NCBI RefSeq assembly: GCF_015706575.1
Contig: NW_024037074.1
Span: 28,261,334 to 28,325,333 of the forward strand
DNA: 64,000 bases
Direction: 5' to 3'
From: Patiria miniata
Taxonomy: Eukaryota; Echinodermata; Asteroidea; Valvatida; Asterinidae
Positions 1-12,478 of the stretch are shown here, piece after piece. Numbering within the stretch: position 1 is the stretch's first letter; every line of letters begins with the position of its first letter. A program made the position numbers and the translations under genes. The notes under the pieces are model-generated. The model saw only the letters and a program-made list of their open reading frames with translations, searched no databases and had not been told where the DNA came from.

Positions 1-781
1 ATCAGGCTATTGAATGCTAGTGTTTCCTAAGAAAGAAGATTGTTGCACATGGTTGGATCCAAACAGTTGGGGTAAGTTTGGGATTAGGTTTGATTAGGCG
101 AGGGTCAAGATCGGAGTTGGCATAATTATGTGTTTGGTTTTAGGTATAGGTTGGGCTCAAAAAACGGAGGTGGGAGGGCCTCAATTAGCGAGGAGGGGGT
201 TCTGCAGGTGCAAGGTCGATTGCATGCAGAGAAGTTGGCCGGGCCGAGCGCACGTTTGACTAGTGGATGGGATAGATGAATGGTTGTAATTAAGTTGCCT
301 TTGGGAACGGCTGCAATCTGCAAAATAAGTATACTTTATCGTAAGAGGGCGGCAACTGTACATGCACCTGATAAATTACTACGCTTTCGTTTTTCCATCA
401 AAAATGTAGACTGCATAACCTGACTACAAAGTACTAGCCACCAAATGCGTAGCTCCATTAAATAACACGAAGCGCAAAACAAACACTGATTGAATCACGA
501 ATGGCCGGTGTACGTCATTATTCTATCCACCAATCAAAGTTAGTCACCCAACAAGTCGGTGACCACAAGTGAGTGGTCTGTGATTGACAGGTGCCAATCA
601 CAATCCACGTGTTGAATGTGTCACCGACAACCATACAATCATTCCACCAATTAGATGCGGCTATTTCAGTGTCAGTGATACAAGTTTCTGGATTTAACGC
701 GTGGCAATGTAACATTGACATCATTTCCCTCTCATAAATATGAAGCGAGTCGGTGATGTGTGATTGACAGGGCGCAGGGGG

Positions 782-947
782 CCAATCACAAACCGGGCTT
801 GCAAGTTCCTCAGTCACTGCTCGGGAAATCGATGTCAGTATTTAAGTCACAAGCTGCCGGCCCTCTCCTCACAACGACCGCAGCTCATGTCCACGTTCAG
901 ACGACAACCCAAGGGAACTGTTTGCAAGATCAAACAAGAATTGCACG
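782..947 (+). promoter_or_regulatory. Promoter and non-coding exon 1 of C1q gene 1
   Basis: CCAAT box at 782-786 and TATA-like TATTTAAG at 839-846, then a 5' UTR exon starting about 25-30 bases after the TATA and ending at 947 before a strong donor (CACG|GTGAGT). The 57-base CCAAT-to-TATA spacing is identical in units B, C and D. Exon 1 holds an ATG (887) that opens a 32-codon upstream ORF continuing into exon 2 and stopping there at 4314. The transcription start is inferred from the TATA position. Confidence 0.68.
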
Positions 948-3900
948 GTGAGTGTTTGAAACAATCTTTTACGATAATTCTTCCAACTTTGGGATTGATC
1001 TTATTTGATATATGACATTGACAAAAATGTGCTTATAGCCAAAACGGCGAGATATAACTATTTCCGACCATGATGATCCCGTTTCCATACGGTAATTCGA
1101 TAACATATCGATATTGGTGCTTGAATAATAACCAGGTATTGTGTTGTATATCCAAGACTATATAGCTGAATTAGCTCTTAGTCTGAACAGTTCATGCGGA
1201 TTATGACCAACATTTTGTGAGGCCAAAGTTTCAGGCAATTAAAGCTTAAGAGCAAATAATCAGGGTTTTATAATATTTCGTTTGTCCGGAATAAGGAATT
1301 CCTGTCTGATAATATTTCCGCTGCAACTTCCATCGTGCACTCTCCACACACAGTTATTGTCTAAATACTGACTGCCTAGTTCTTAAGAACTTACTTCTTG
1401 AAAACTTAATTCTTGTCGCTACAGATAGCATACTATAAATTCAAGGACATGTTATAGTTTTTATTGCCATTTAGGTTCGCCATTTTTCTAATAAATCTGG
1501 CTGCAGGATTTTCAAGAGTTTATTAAATGAAGTCATTGAAAATCACGCACTAACACAATATTTTAGATGAAAGATTAAACTCTTGTTTTGTTAAAAGAAA
1601 TAAATCTTTCGAAAGCTCGACACTTGACCCATAATTTCAGTATGACCATTCACCCACTTTATTTTCTTGCTAGTTTTCACTGTTTATTGTATCAAACATA
1701 AAATCCCGATGCGGTGCGCTCACCTTTTTTTTCCGGCAATCACTCTAACTAATTCAGGATTAAAGGTTGTGAGGAAGTTGACCACGGAAGAACGTATAAA
1801 GGAAATCGGGACATCTCAAACATCCTGTCCTATGTTGTGTTATTTAAAATTGGGATAATCTCAATACCCTCTGTGCTTTGTTTTTAAACTGTGTCATTTT
1901 ACTAGTTCACAGTGCGCCATTCCGGTTTGATCACTATACACGTATAGGCCTATAAGCGTTACTTTTCAGCATTGCGTGATAAAAGTGTCACTGGTCAGAA
2001 TAGACTAGAGGGCGTACATACGAACGGACCGGACCATGATCACTCTTTATTCAAGTTAAAATTGCTTTATCTAGCTGGATTCATTTTTAGTAATCATGTA
2101 AAGCGTTGATGTTCGTACAAATTATTCGGGCCGTCTGTTCTGCTGTCCGACTTCAACGTTTGAAGCACCAGCTTTCAAATGAATTCAGCCATGTTTGCAT
2201 GCAGGGTTCCAATGAGAATGTCACGTAGATTCTGTACAATATCTTTTAGAAAAAAAGCAATATTTCCAATGTTTAAGGTTTTAAAGATTTTCCTAGACAC
2301 ATTCATGGTTGACAAACAGATGGTGGCTGATGCTAATAGCCAAACAGGTGCGCTGATTTCCCACCACCGGGGAAATAATTCTTTGTTGTAACGACTGTAA
2401 CTTAACTGCGGTGGTCCACCTGTAATATTTCCGCCACTATACTTCACTGGTATGAGATCGGTTTTCCATATCAATGAAGAAAATAACTCAATAACTCATT
2501 TTTATCAATGTGTATTATTTCCCGCCAGCAATCTGCTCATGTGTTGATGATTTCTTTCGTGATAAAATTCAAGAACATTACATCAAGTGAGTAGTTCTTA
2601 TTGTACATTTTCTCTAAATTTAGTGTTACAATAGCATAGTATTTTGGTGGAAGACTGTGTTTGTTAATGCACCGTTAACGTTGTGGTCACCATTATGAAC
2701 AGGAAACGTCATTCGATTCAAAACAAGGGTGCGAAAGTGATACTTAAAGAAGTGAGGGATCCCCCTCCCCTACAACCAGCGTCAAACCGTGACAAATGGC
2801 CAATCGTTGCTAAAAAAATCCTGTTTGGAGCATACAGATTATTTAAAGACCATCATGTAGGATTTCCGGCTGAATTCGTTCAATTCAAATTCAATTGTGT
2901 GCATAAAAACAGTTTGCTAATTCCTAAATCACTCAATGTCGTTCTCAGACATGCAATGTTGTATATGAAGGCTGTCAATTTAGATTTTGCATCTTTCTTT
3001 TTAGAAAGGCAGATTACTCGTCATATCGTCACCAGATTCTCCGGAAAAAAATAGTTTCATTTTTGTGTAAGCCTACATACAATTTTCAAACTAAAAAAAA
3101 AATTGAAGATTGAAGACTGCGTTAACCGTCAATCGTATTGGCAAAAAGAAATTGGATTGACTTTCAGTATTTTTTTTCCATTATCTTTTTATTTCCACAT
3201 GGTGATTGCAAAAATTAACTCGTCTTTTTAACTGGTCTTTTTTTTCGTGAGAGGCCGATTTTTGGGCGAGTGCCTAAAAGTTCATTCTTTCTGTCACTCA
3301 GTAACACTAAATTGTTACTGATATGCACGTTTTATGATTCCTTCCCTGACATTTAAACAAAAAAAACTTTTCACAACATCATGTCATTTTATACCTTCTT
3401 TAACACTGCCACATAATATCTTCATGGGCGGATCCAGAGAGTTTATTACCGGGCGAAGTTTGTGCCGGGAGAATGGGTGAGGGTGGAAGGGCTCTCTCAA
3501 TCGAAATTTGCCTTTTTGGATACATATTCGGTCACTGCCAAGGGAGGGCGAACCCTCCGCACCCCTAGAGCCGCCACTGATCTGGCTAAACTGCCGAATT
3601 TTATTAAACATGAATGTCTTTTGTAAACGTAAGCATGAAGTTGAATTCCCGAGCTGGACTGAAATCCAAAGCAAAATAAATTCAATGCAAATACGTCAAT
3701 TGCCTACTTTTGTATACGTATAGTGGAGATACCCTTAAATAATTTAATCGTTCGCTAAATTCAACTGGGTTTGAGAATGCTAACGCGTTTGTATGCGAAT
3801 TTGAAAAAAAGTGTTCACACATGAGCAAGGTGTGAAATTAGACGGAAAAACATATTTAAATTAAGAAAATTTGGTGTTTTAAAAACTCACATAATTATGC

Positions 3901-4276
3901 TTTCAAAAATGATTCAATGATTTACTAGTGCCTCAAAAATACACAGGTTTTTTTGTATAATTAATTTGAATAAATTGTATAATGAATTTGAATAAAGGCT
4001 TTCATAAAAGCGTTTGAATCAATTTAATGTTGATTTCAGGGAGCATTTAAGTTCCTTAGAAAATTATCACAAAGCGTCATTAACACATGTTGCCTTTTCT
4101 GGGCGTATTCGGTCACGAAAATACAAATAATCTTTGACCATTGTTTTTATTAGTGAATAATTGTTCCTTGTTTCGAATGATTATTGGTCAAATTGAAACA
4201 AAACCCTCAAAATTGTATTAAAATCTTATTCAAGCATAAACGTTACCGGTTTTCTTTTTTTAAAATTATTTTTCAG
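948..4276. other. Intron 1 of gene 1
   Basis: AT-rich intron shared with units B-D. No coding exon can be supported; the longest open frame (2683-3054, 123 codons) is disrupted in unit D and resembles no family I know. It contains the old MITE-like relic at 3424-3590. Confidence 0.6.
3424..3590. mobile_element. Old MITE-like relic with GGCGGATCCAG end (unit A)
   Basis: The block opens with GGGCGGATCCAGAGAG and closes with CCCTAGAGCCGCCACTGATC, giving imperfect inverted ends (GGCGGATC versus GCCGCCACTGATC) around a C/G-rich body. Counterparts lie at 15352, 29442 and 49964, so the insertion predates the tandem duplication. Family not assignable. Confidence 0.4.
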
Positions 4277-4344
4277 CCTACAGTGAACTCCTTTTGATCT
4301 CTTCTTGGACCTGATCTTCAAGACTTCAAGAGCGAACCATCGAG
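4277..4344 (+). other. Exon 2 (5' UTR) of C1q gene 1
   Basis: A polypyrimidine/AG acceptor (ATTATTTTTCAG) precedes CCTACAGTGAACTCC, and a conserved block runs to CCATCGAG before a weak donor, GTCGGT. The block is present in all five units at the same place relative to the coding exon, whose own acceptor abuts the ATG. The donor is not a good consensus match, so the 3' edge is tentative. Confidence 0.55.
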
Positions 4345-4743
4345 GTCGGTTTGGAGATGATTATTAATTGACTCTGTCATGACAGTGGAAAGGGCGCGCC
4401 ATCCCCATAAAAAAATCCTCATATAATTCGGTCTCCTTTCCTAACTTATATCGGTGGGCAAAAATAATGTCAAGCCCTATAATGTGGATTGCCCGCAGTT
4501 GCCATGGAAACCGATTAAAAAACCCCACCTTTTCATATAATGTTAGCCCCTTGCCCCCGGATAGGCCACTGTCATCACGCCGAACACATTCTCTGAATAA
4601 TGATTCCTCCAAAATTATTATTAAAGCATACGTGTTTAAATAACAAACTCTTCGGTGTTTGTAACATCATTATGCCTATTTCTTATTGCTTATTGATTTT
4701 GTTTTTAGTTTTACATAAAGGACCTGTATTGTTTTCTTTACAG

Positions 4744-5571
4744 ATGAAGATCTGCGTGGCCACCATTCTGTCAATCGCCATCCTTCTGGGTAACTCTGTC
4801 AAGCTCCGAGCTTCCGTTACTGGGCCGGTTCCCTCGGACGGTGATGGTCCTGCGTCTCAGGTGTGTCAGCAGTGCTGTCAGGGACCTGCTGCAATACCCG
4901 GCATACCAGGTCTGCCTGGACCAGCAGGACCGATGGGGCCGTACGGCCAGCCGGGGTCAAAGGGCGATGCAGGTCAGCAAGGTGAGATTGGCCCTATTGG
5001 GCCTATGGGTGAGAGGGGAGCTCCTGGGAACACTGGGTCTAAAGGTAGTGACGGGCTTGGTCTGCCCGGCAAGATAGGTCCGAGAGGCCCACCGGGTCTA
5101 GTTGGAGCAGCCGGTCAGGCTGGTGTCAAAGGTCAGAAGGGTGAGCCAGGGGAGACACCAGACGACTCCAACCAGCAGGTGGCTTTCACCGTGGTGAGGA
5201 CGAGCCCCTCAGATACCTCTACGAGTCAAGACACCCGTTTGCCCTTCAAGCAGGCCGAGACCCTTCTGCCGGGTACCAGCTTCGATCTCGAGACCGGCAC
5301 GTTCACATGTAGTGTGCCGGGCACTTACGTATTTACGTTTTCTGTACTGAAGTATAGCAACAGCGGTAGCCTTTACATCCATCTTGTTAAAAATAACTAC
5401 CATGTGATCACTACCCATGGTAACTCAAATCAACGTGGTCAATTGTCTGGTAGCGCGGTGCTGGTTCTGCAACGAGCAGACACGGTGTATCTTACCATGT
5501 ACGGTAGGGCGCATAGTGATTCCACCTATCACTACACCTCATTCAGTGGCTTCCTCCTTTTCTCCGAATAA
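4744..5571 (+). CDS. Secreted collagen/C1q-domain protein, gene 1
   Basis: 275 residues in one coding exon. The start is the ATG directly after an intron acceptor (TTTCTTTACAG); the open frame upstream of it is intronic and not conserved between copies. Residues 1-23 are a signal peptide (MKICVATILSIAILL). A Cys cluster VCQQCC at 40-45 may link chains. Gly-X-Y repeats run from about 53 to 138 with an interruption near 104-106. The C1q head spans about 146-275 and carries the family pattern FDLETG..F.C.VPGTYVFTF and the C-terminal FSGFLLFSE. Architecture matches C1q/CTRP-like proteins, which trimerise and bind ligands through the head; a role in innate recognition is inferred. The first AATAAA overlaps the stop codon. 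The ligand is unknown. Confidence 0.92.
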   Translation: MKICVATILSIAILLGNSVKLRASVTGPVPSDGDGPASQVCQQCCQGPAAIPGIPGLPGPAGPMGPYGQPGSKGDAGQQGEIGPIGPMGERGAPGNTGSKGSDGLGLPGKIGPRGPPGLVGAAGQAGVKGQKGEPGETPDDSNQQVAFTVVRTSPSDTSTSQDTRLPFKQAETLLPGTSFDLETGTFTCSVPGTYVFTFSVLKYSNSGSLYIHLVKNNYHVITTHGNSNQRGQLSGSAVLVLQRADTVYLTMYGRAHSDSTYHYTSFSGFLLFSE

Positions 5572-5574
5572 ATA

Positions 5575-6394
5575 AATAATTAACTTAATGAAATTAAATC
5601 ACAATGCATAAATATACAGGAGCAGTGCTGCTCTTGTTTTGTTTCGCTTTCCATTTTGCCAAAACAGTAACCAATGTATTACAAAAAAAATGTTCAATGT
5701 CATGATAATAAGAAAGAGAATTGATTCTTAATACGAAGCATTTTACATTCAAGTATCAAAACTGCATGAAAACAGTTAATTAAAAAGAAGTCAAATATAT
5801 GACTTTTGAAAAAGAAGGTTTTAGGTGCGATTGAAAACGCTTCAAATTCGTAATTTTTTGCTCTAATGACGTGGAAGTCTGCACGGTCACCGTATGCCTT
5901 GCCAGGCTAAGGACGAACTTTAGGAAGGTTAAACTGAACCCCATCTCAGCCTTTAGTGCGAATGTTAAACGCATGAACTGATATTTACTCTGTGAAGTAC
6001 CGTAGCGCTGCCTCACCATGGCGGATAAGTTTGAAAAGTACCGAAGAATTCATTCCGCACCGTAACCAAGAGCCAACGTAGTTCCTGAAGTATGGGCGTA
6101 CGACCCTTCATTCTGCATATATGTCTGGTAATCGTATGAAAAAAACATAAAACGTTACAATAGTCTGTCTGGGAAGTAACAAATGCATGTATTAAAAAAA
6201 TATTGGTTTTTTTTTTTTTCATTTGCATTTGGCACACCGTATACAGCCAGAGATTAAATGAAGTCTGGTGATATCATTTATTTATCCTCAGAAACTTGTT
6301 TTCTTGCAAAAACAAGGGTTTCAAATTGCGCCACAGTGAACCAAGAACTGTCAACTTTTGTTAACACTTTATTTTGTATCCCATATTATACATG
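5575..6394. other. 3' flank of gene 1
   Basis: AT-rich 3' flank with AATAAA runs at the stop codon, then a block conserved in four units (from about 5870) that includes a start codon in strong context at 6018. In this unit the small frame after that ATG is shortened by a 7-base deletion relative to units C and E. Confidence 0.5.
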
Positions 6395-7112
6395 TGTGAC
6401 ACCGGGAATCGGCGTCGAAAATAGGGAGACTTGGAATACGGCCAGTTCACTTTGACGTTAATTCTTTATTCTGTGAGGGAGTAAAACAGGGTGATGTTAC
6501 TCGGTCGAATCAGTGTTTGAATGTGGCCAACAATTCTTTAAGTAAACAGTTAAAAATCCAAACCAAATGTACATGTAAGATAAACCTAACAATCTACTCA
6601 ATTATCCAATCAAATAAATGCAACTTCAATGTAAATAATAAGTCATGGCTTAATCACGAATGAACTGCAATCATTTAAAAAAATGGCGATTCGCGCCAAA
6701 CGATCGGCGTTGGCTGCCATCTTGCAGCCAAATCATTATTCCAAAAATTACAGTAAATGCCACAAATGTTGACTATAAATTCAAGATAATGAATGTACAA
6801 GTGAAAGATATGTTGATAAATAAAAGTAAGAATGCATATCAATGGAGATAATTATAAAGATGAGAATAAAATAAGCAAAGTATAAATTACATGTGAAAGA
6901 GTAAAAACAGGGTGATGTTACTCGGTCGAATCAGCGTTTGAATGTGGCGCGGCGGGAAGGTTGCCGGATCTAGTTGAACTATGTTACGGTAGGTGGCGGA
7001 GTGATATTTGTTATGTAATCATGTTTAAAGGAACAAATACAGATTAAAGGAACTATTACAGATTAAAGGAACTAATGAAAATTAAGGGGGGGGTATATTC
7101 TAACCCGTCACA
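6395..7112 (-). mobile_element. Solo LTR, Gypsy-type (fossil)
   Basis: 718-bp insertion unique to unit A. Ends read TG...CA on both strands (TGTGAC.../...GTCACA), with a 4-bp direct repeat CATG on each side (6391-6394 and 7113-7116). Units C and D show the uninterrupted TACATGTATAA site or its equivalent. On the minus strand an AATAAA lies near the 3' end, which sets the orientation. Two direct repeats of about 55 bp (near 6472 and 6893) lie inside. No internal genes remain. Family assignment is an inference; age is later than the unit duplication. Confidence 0.6.
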
Positions 7113-10100
7113 CATGTATAATTGAGTTTTTGTTTCATGTTACAAGTTGAGTTTTAAGAGTTTTCACTCTGATGAGATTGTTTACGATTTAATGTAATTT
7201 GAGTTGATAATGTGACACTATATTAGCAGATTACGCAAATATGATTATATAGCATATATTTGATTCTAAGAAACATTTTTTTCCAAGTATACATTTGAGG
7301 ATGTGCTCTGTTTAACAGCTTAACTAATTTAAGCACAGAAATTAATTATCTGACATGTAATCAGTATTGAATATAAATACTCAAAAACTGTATTTTGAAC
7401 ATTACGTTAATTGAACATTTAACTCGTAATACATTCCATCGAGACAGAGAAATTTTGACCGTTTACTGAAGACAGTCAATAAAATTGTTTGCCGTTAAAA
7501 TGAACTAGCAAATCCAAATCTGAATCCTCCGAACAAAATAATTTCTTATTAAGTACTTAAATCTGTGATTATAGTTAACAATTCTAATCCCTTTGATTTT
7601 AAAAATTATTGCAAATAAAGTCAGTTAATTACCTGTATTTTTGTCCATTTTTGTTTGTTTTGACTTCTAGATTTGGGGATCGTGTTAATGAAAGGCTGGG
7701 TTAACATTGGTTGAGGATGGATGGGGTGGAGGATGAATGATTAGTGGTGTCGAGGGGGTTAGGGATTGAAGATGAGGGGCGGGGAGCAAAATATGATGCC
7801 GACTGTTACTTCATCAAAAACAATGAATGGCACTAAGACGATGGTGTAGTCTACTTATCCCATTTACCCCACGGATTCTTAAAATGCTAAAACATGTAGA
7901 CAGAACAAAATGAGAAATGAAAAATGCTGGATGTCAGGCCCATGAATCTTTGCCCCCCTCCCTGCTCTCTCAACACAACCGGAAGCCCACCGACAGTGTT
8001 GTTCTGCATCCGCCTGTGAAGGGCAGGGTGTTCAGGTTGGCTTGGGTTTGAAGGGTGATAGAGATAAGGTGGTTGCGTTTCGCAGATTAATGGGAGATGG
8101 GTGAGAATGAGAGGGAGAGCATTGGTGAGAGAGGCTGAATAGGGTGAAAGCTGTACGATTTCCTCATACGCTCATCTTACAAACGCCGGGGATGTTAGGG
8201 CCAGGGTCATCGCCACGATCATAAGGGGGGGGGGGGTTGGATGTGTGCAGGGGCGGAATTTTTGCAAAGGGGTTCATCGGCAAAACAAATCTGAAGGGAA
8301 ATAGTCCGAAAGTCCGAATTTCATTACGTCCGAATTCATTTTTTTCTTTTTTTTTAATGAATATTTTTTCTCACGTTTTTAAAATAGTAAATTCCAAAAC
8401 GTCCACCGTACAACCGTTATACGGATGACGTTTGGGAAAAAAAATCCCGCCCATGCAGGATGGTAAAGGGTGCACACCGGTAAATAGGCCTAAACCCATC
8501 CGCCGAGTGCATGAAAAAAAATTAAACCCTCAACATTTCCTATATTAGAGAGTTCTGAGAGCCATTAAATTTCCAATTCTGAGCATTTTGGATGCAATTG
8601 GGCTCGAAAGTGGCGCTTTTGTGTCATGTTGTGGAGGGATCGTTTTTGAAGATGGCTTCTGTTCCACTTTGGGAAAAAATAGGGGTCGCCTTCTTTGGGT
8701 GAAAATATCTCGAAAAGTCAATGGTAAAAAAAAATGAAATAAAATAACAGATAACATGTTGATTACCTTTTTTTCTGTGCAGCTATACCTGTGAGAGTTC
8801 TGAGTATTTTTCCAGGAATTTTGAAGTATGGGCATTTAGCACTGGTGTCTATGGGAATTTTAATACAGGGCTGCACCCCAAGACCTGTAAATAGACTCCC
8901 AAAGACATAAGTAATAACTACACGTACATCCCAATTTTTTTCTTTGGTAATACTCAAGACTGTAGATCTCCAACGCATAATTTTTGAAATTGTAATTGAA
9001 TACATGTAGTATTTCTTAAGTTGTTGCCCCCAAAACGAGTTAATTCTGTATTTCAAAATTTAAATTTCGTCCAGTGATTTGTCATGACTGCGTAACATTA
9101 TGAGATTTAATATTATGAGGAAACTGTCAAACAATGAAACATTAATACATGTTTGACCGAAACAAATATAGTATCTTAAACGCGATAAATACAAACCGAA
9201 TGAAAACAGAAAGTCAACGTCCAGGACATTTGACACACTCGTTTTTTTGGGGCCGGGCATTAACCCGAGCCTACCAGGCCCAGATGTTTAAGTTGTAAGT
9301 TCGACCAGTGATCGGTCTTGATTTATTACTCATGAGGAGATTCTATTTCGCGAGAAACCGTCAAACAACTAATGAAAGTTTATTTCGAGAAAGGGCGCGC
9401 TAAATAAAACTAGTGTTAAGTTTCCATCAATAGAGGGGGCGCGAGCAACTGCCAAGCCCCCATTGGCAAAAACCATAAGCGTAAAAACAATATCTGCGAT
9501 TGTGTGTTTTCTTGTAGTGTGCCCCCCCCCCCCTAAGCTGGTAATGTGGCCCGAACCCCTCCCTCATGTCCGGAGCTGGCCATGGTGCTGCTCCTCAGAC
9601 ACTCAGGTTAATACTGATTCCCGATAAATTTCTCTCATCCAAACTTCATTTAAGAAAAAAAAAGGCTTGTTTCCGGTGTCATATGAAAATCAGACTCTTG
9701 TGAAAACTTATAACACCTTTACCCTAGTATTGGTTGAAATGTCTTACTTTGGTAAACGTATTTACCAAATTGAATTCAATGTACAAGTTAGGCCTACCTA
9801 GATTGCACACTTGTTAGGCGGGTAATGAAGATACCCTGAAACATTTTTATATTTTCGCTAAACTCAACCGGGTGCGAAAACGCTTGCCCGTGTTTAAGTG
9901 CATCTAAAAGAAAGTTTTGCATTTTTGAATGAGCGAGGGTGAAAAATTGGACTGAAATTTGAATAAAGACTTTGCTGCTTTAGACTTCACATAATTATGT
10001 CTTCTACAAACATTAATGTGATTGACTTACTAGTACCCCATTATTGGTCGAACTCTCTCGCATGATTGGTCACTCTACTAATTATCACCACCTAGACACG

Positions 10101-12478
10101 CACAATACTATATCCATGAGTCTGTATTTCATAGGGTCCTAAATTCACGCTACCCCGGATAAGAGACACGTACCCGGCGGAGACACGCCCGATGCAGTAT
10201 CACTTATTAATCCTCGGAAGGATTTGTTTTCTTTCTTAAAAAAAACCCAAAACAAACAAAGAAATGATAAGCTATAGAATATAAATTTAAAAAAAAAAGG
10301 TTTGAAAACACTAGTTTTTGATGAAAAGTAAATGAAAAGGAAGAGTGAAATCGAATTCTACGGAAAGTAGAATTGCAAAGACATTTTGGATATTTACCCA
10401 AAAAAAATAAAGAAATCGTTTGTCGTCGAATTGAACGAGCAAATACCAATCTGGCTCTTAAGAACAAATGTATTATTAAGTACTTAAATCAGTGATTTTT
10501 ATTAACAATTGTAGTCAATTTGATATTAAACATATTTTTACCAATTCAGTAAATTACTTTGTATTTCTGTAAAGTTATTTTGCTGTTTTGTCGTCTTGAA
10601 TTTGGGGTTCGTGTTCAAGTCCCGGTACAGATGTGTGTCGAGGGGGTTAGGAGTCTGGAAATGGGAGGGGGCAACAAAACTGATACCAATAGTTATTGAT
10701 CTTTCAATAATTAAACAAGGGCAGTAAATATTACTAAGACGATGGCGTGGTCCACTCGTTTCATTTCCCCCACGGATTCTTGAAATATAATAATTAATTA
10801 TTTGGGGGCTAATCATCATTACTCGCAGCTGGGATGCTGAACTGTGAAGGACGCGGCTACAACGTGGTCGGGCCGCTGGCACGTAAAGGCGCCTATGGCT
10901 GCCGGCCACATCGACCCATATATGACCACGGAGCACAGCCTGGGATCAAAAGTGTTTGATTTTGCCGGAGGGAGGAAAACCGGAGGGCACGGAGAAAAAC
11001 CCTCGTGGCACAGGATAGAACCAACGCACAACTCTACTCACACGTGATCCGCGGCCAGGATTCAAACCGTGGTCACCTTGGTGAGAGGCGAGCGCTTTAC
11101 GCACAAGCCACCCACGCCACCCAAAATGCTATTATAATGTAGTCAGGAAAAATAATGAAGGAAAAATGAAACGCATCCCCACGCCTTTCGATTCTGTAAC
11201 AGCCAGCTTGCCGGGTATCAGGCCCTTTTACATGCCCCCCTCCCCCTCCCCTCCACTCACAGCCTAATATAACCAGAAGCACATAGACAATTTGGTTCTG
11301 TATCCGCCGTTGACGGGCAGGGTGTTTAGGCCGTTTGGGTCTGAAGGTTGTAAGGCATTAATTAGGTGGTTGCGTCCCGCAGACTGATGGGAGATGGGTA
11401 AGATGGGGGGGGGGGGGGTGGCGAAGCCTTGGTGAGAAAGGCTGGATATGGTAAAAGTTGAACCCACGTCAGCTTACGGGCAGGTATGTTAGGGGCAGGG
11501 TCGTTGCCAAGTGCAGCGGTGAGGTCTGAGTACTCGATTTAGTAAAAAAAAAAAATGGTCTGCGCATTAAACAGGCGGCCAGCTCCTATGCCAGACGGCG
11601 TACTACGGACGTCCTGTCCTCTTTGCCCCTGGTTATAGCTGTCCCAACACCCCCCACGTGAATTTTCAAATATCCGATGGCAGATTTATTTCAGTTAAAA
11701 TGTTAGTGCTGTACGTTCCCATCGTATTCAAAATCATGGTCCCGGCCGGGTGTTGAGATAGATACGATACGCCACTTCAATCTCAGTGGCGTAACCTGGA
11801 GAGCTAGAGAGGGCGTGCCTCACCACTCAGCCTGCCTGGGATTCGGGGGAGGCGCTTAACTTATTTGAATGCTTCGTCCAAAAAAAGAGGAGTCTTAAAT
11901 AAGGTCCCTTTAATGAACCACGGTAATGAGTAATACTTGGCAGCGCAATATCTCTCGAAAATACTAGGTTTGAAAACGACACACCCTAGATATGTAAAAG
12001 AATAGGTACTGTTTGGAATTGTGGGAAGTATTGTTCCTCTAGAAATCAGGCACACTCAGGGGCACACTTAGTTATTAGTTTGGACTTTCGGTAGAATATG
12101 GGCCACCGTCTTTTCAAATTCTCTCAGTAGGTATTCTTATAGGCCGGCCTATTTTAGCGGGGAAATGAACTGTTAGTTAGCATCAGCAGAAAATTGATGA
12201 GTGAATTACTAAAAACAGTGGCACTCGATATGTAATACACAACGAAAAATAAATGTCACTACACGACTGTTAATGCTGTAAACATAGGTTTAGTACCTCT
12301 TCCTGTCGACGAAACTATTAATAAAAAGGGGAACAACAGCACTAGCATTAAATAAGCACCCCTTTTTCCTCCTCAGCATATTGGTTCGGGATCCGCCTTT
12401 GGCTGCCCAGGGTGGTTAGGAGGAGGAAGGGATGGTGGGGGCAGGGGTTTGATATGGGGATTCATGCTTAGCTTGGAG
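7113..12478. other. Spacer of unit A with older internal duplication
   Basis: No gene is supported. The stretch 7650-8170 and the stretch 10600-11480 are diverged copies of each other. Both hold CCCCACGGATTCTT and then a GTTCTGNATCCGCC..GGGCAGGGTGTT block, and a third weak copy starts near 12384. The pair recurs in units B and C, so this duplication is older than the array. Long G/C runs mark old MITE ends. Confidence 0.55.
10790..11122 (-). mobile_element. tRNA-derived SINE, shared copy (unit A)
   Basis: On the minus strand a tRNA-like head starts near 11122 with an A-box-like GTGGCTTGTGCGTAAAGCG and a B box GGTTTGAATCC (11058-11068). A body with TCTCCGTGCCCTCCGGTTTTCC follows, then an AT-rich tail near 10790. 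Copies at the same place in units B (shortened) and C show that insertion preceded the duplications. Confidence 0.62.

Larger units (their letters stand above)
1..12478. repeat. Tandem segmental duplication, unit A
   Basis: First of five related blocks. Landmarks in order are the start motif ATCAGGCTATTGAA, promoter and exon 1 of the C1q gene, a long intron, exon 2, the coding exon, and about 7 kb of spacer. The same order recurs at 12479, 24606 and 42870 with long stretches near-identical by eye. The boundary is arbitrary because the array is tandem and the window opens at a repeated motif. Unit A alone carries a solo LTR at 6395-7112. Confidence 0.88.

Noticed and set aside
2683-3054. 123-codon open frame in intron 1 of gene 1
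   Set aside because: Its counterpart in unit D lacks about 170 bases and no domain is recognisable. Treated as intron sequence.
4600-4743. Longer N-terminus for gene 1 (open frame extends 48 codons upstream of the ATG used)
   Set aside because: The extension crosses a splice acceptor (TTTCTTTACAG) and is not conserved in the other four copies, while the signal peptide begins exactly at the chosen ATG.
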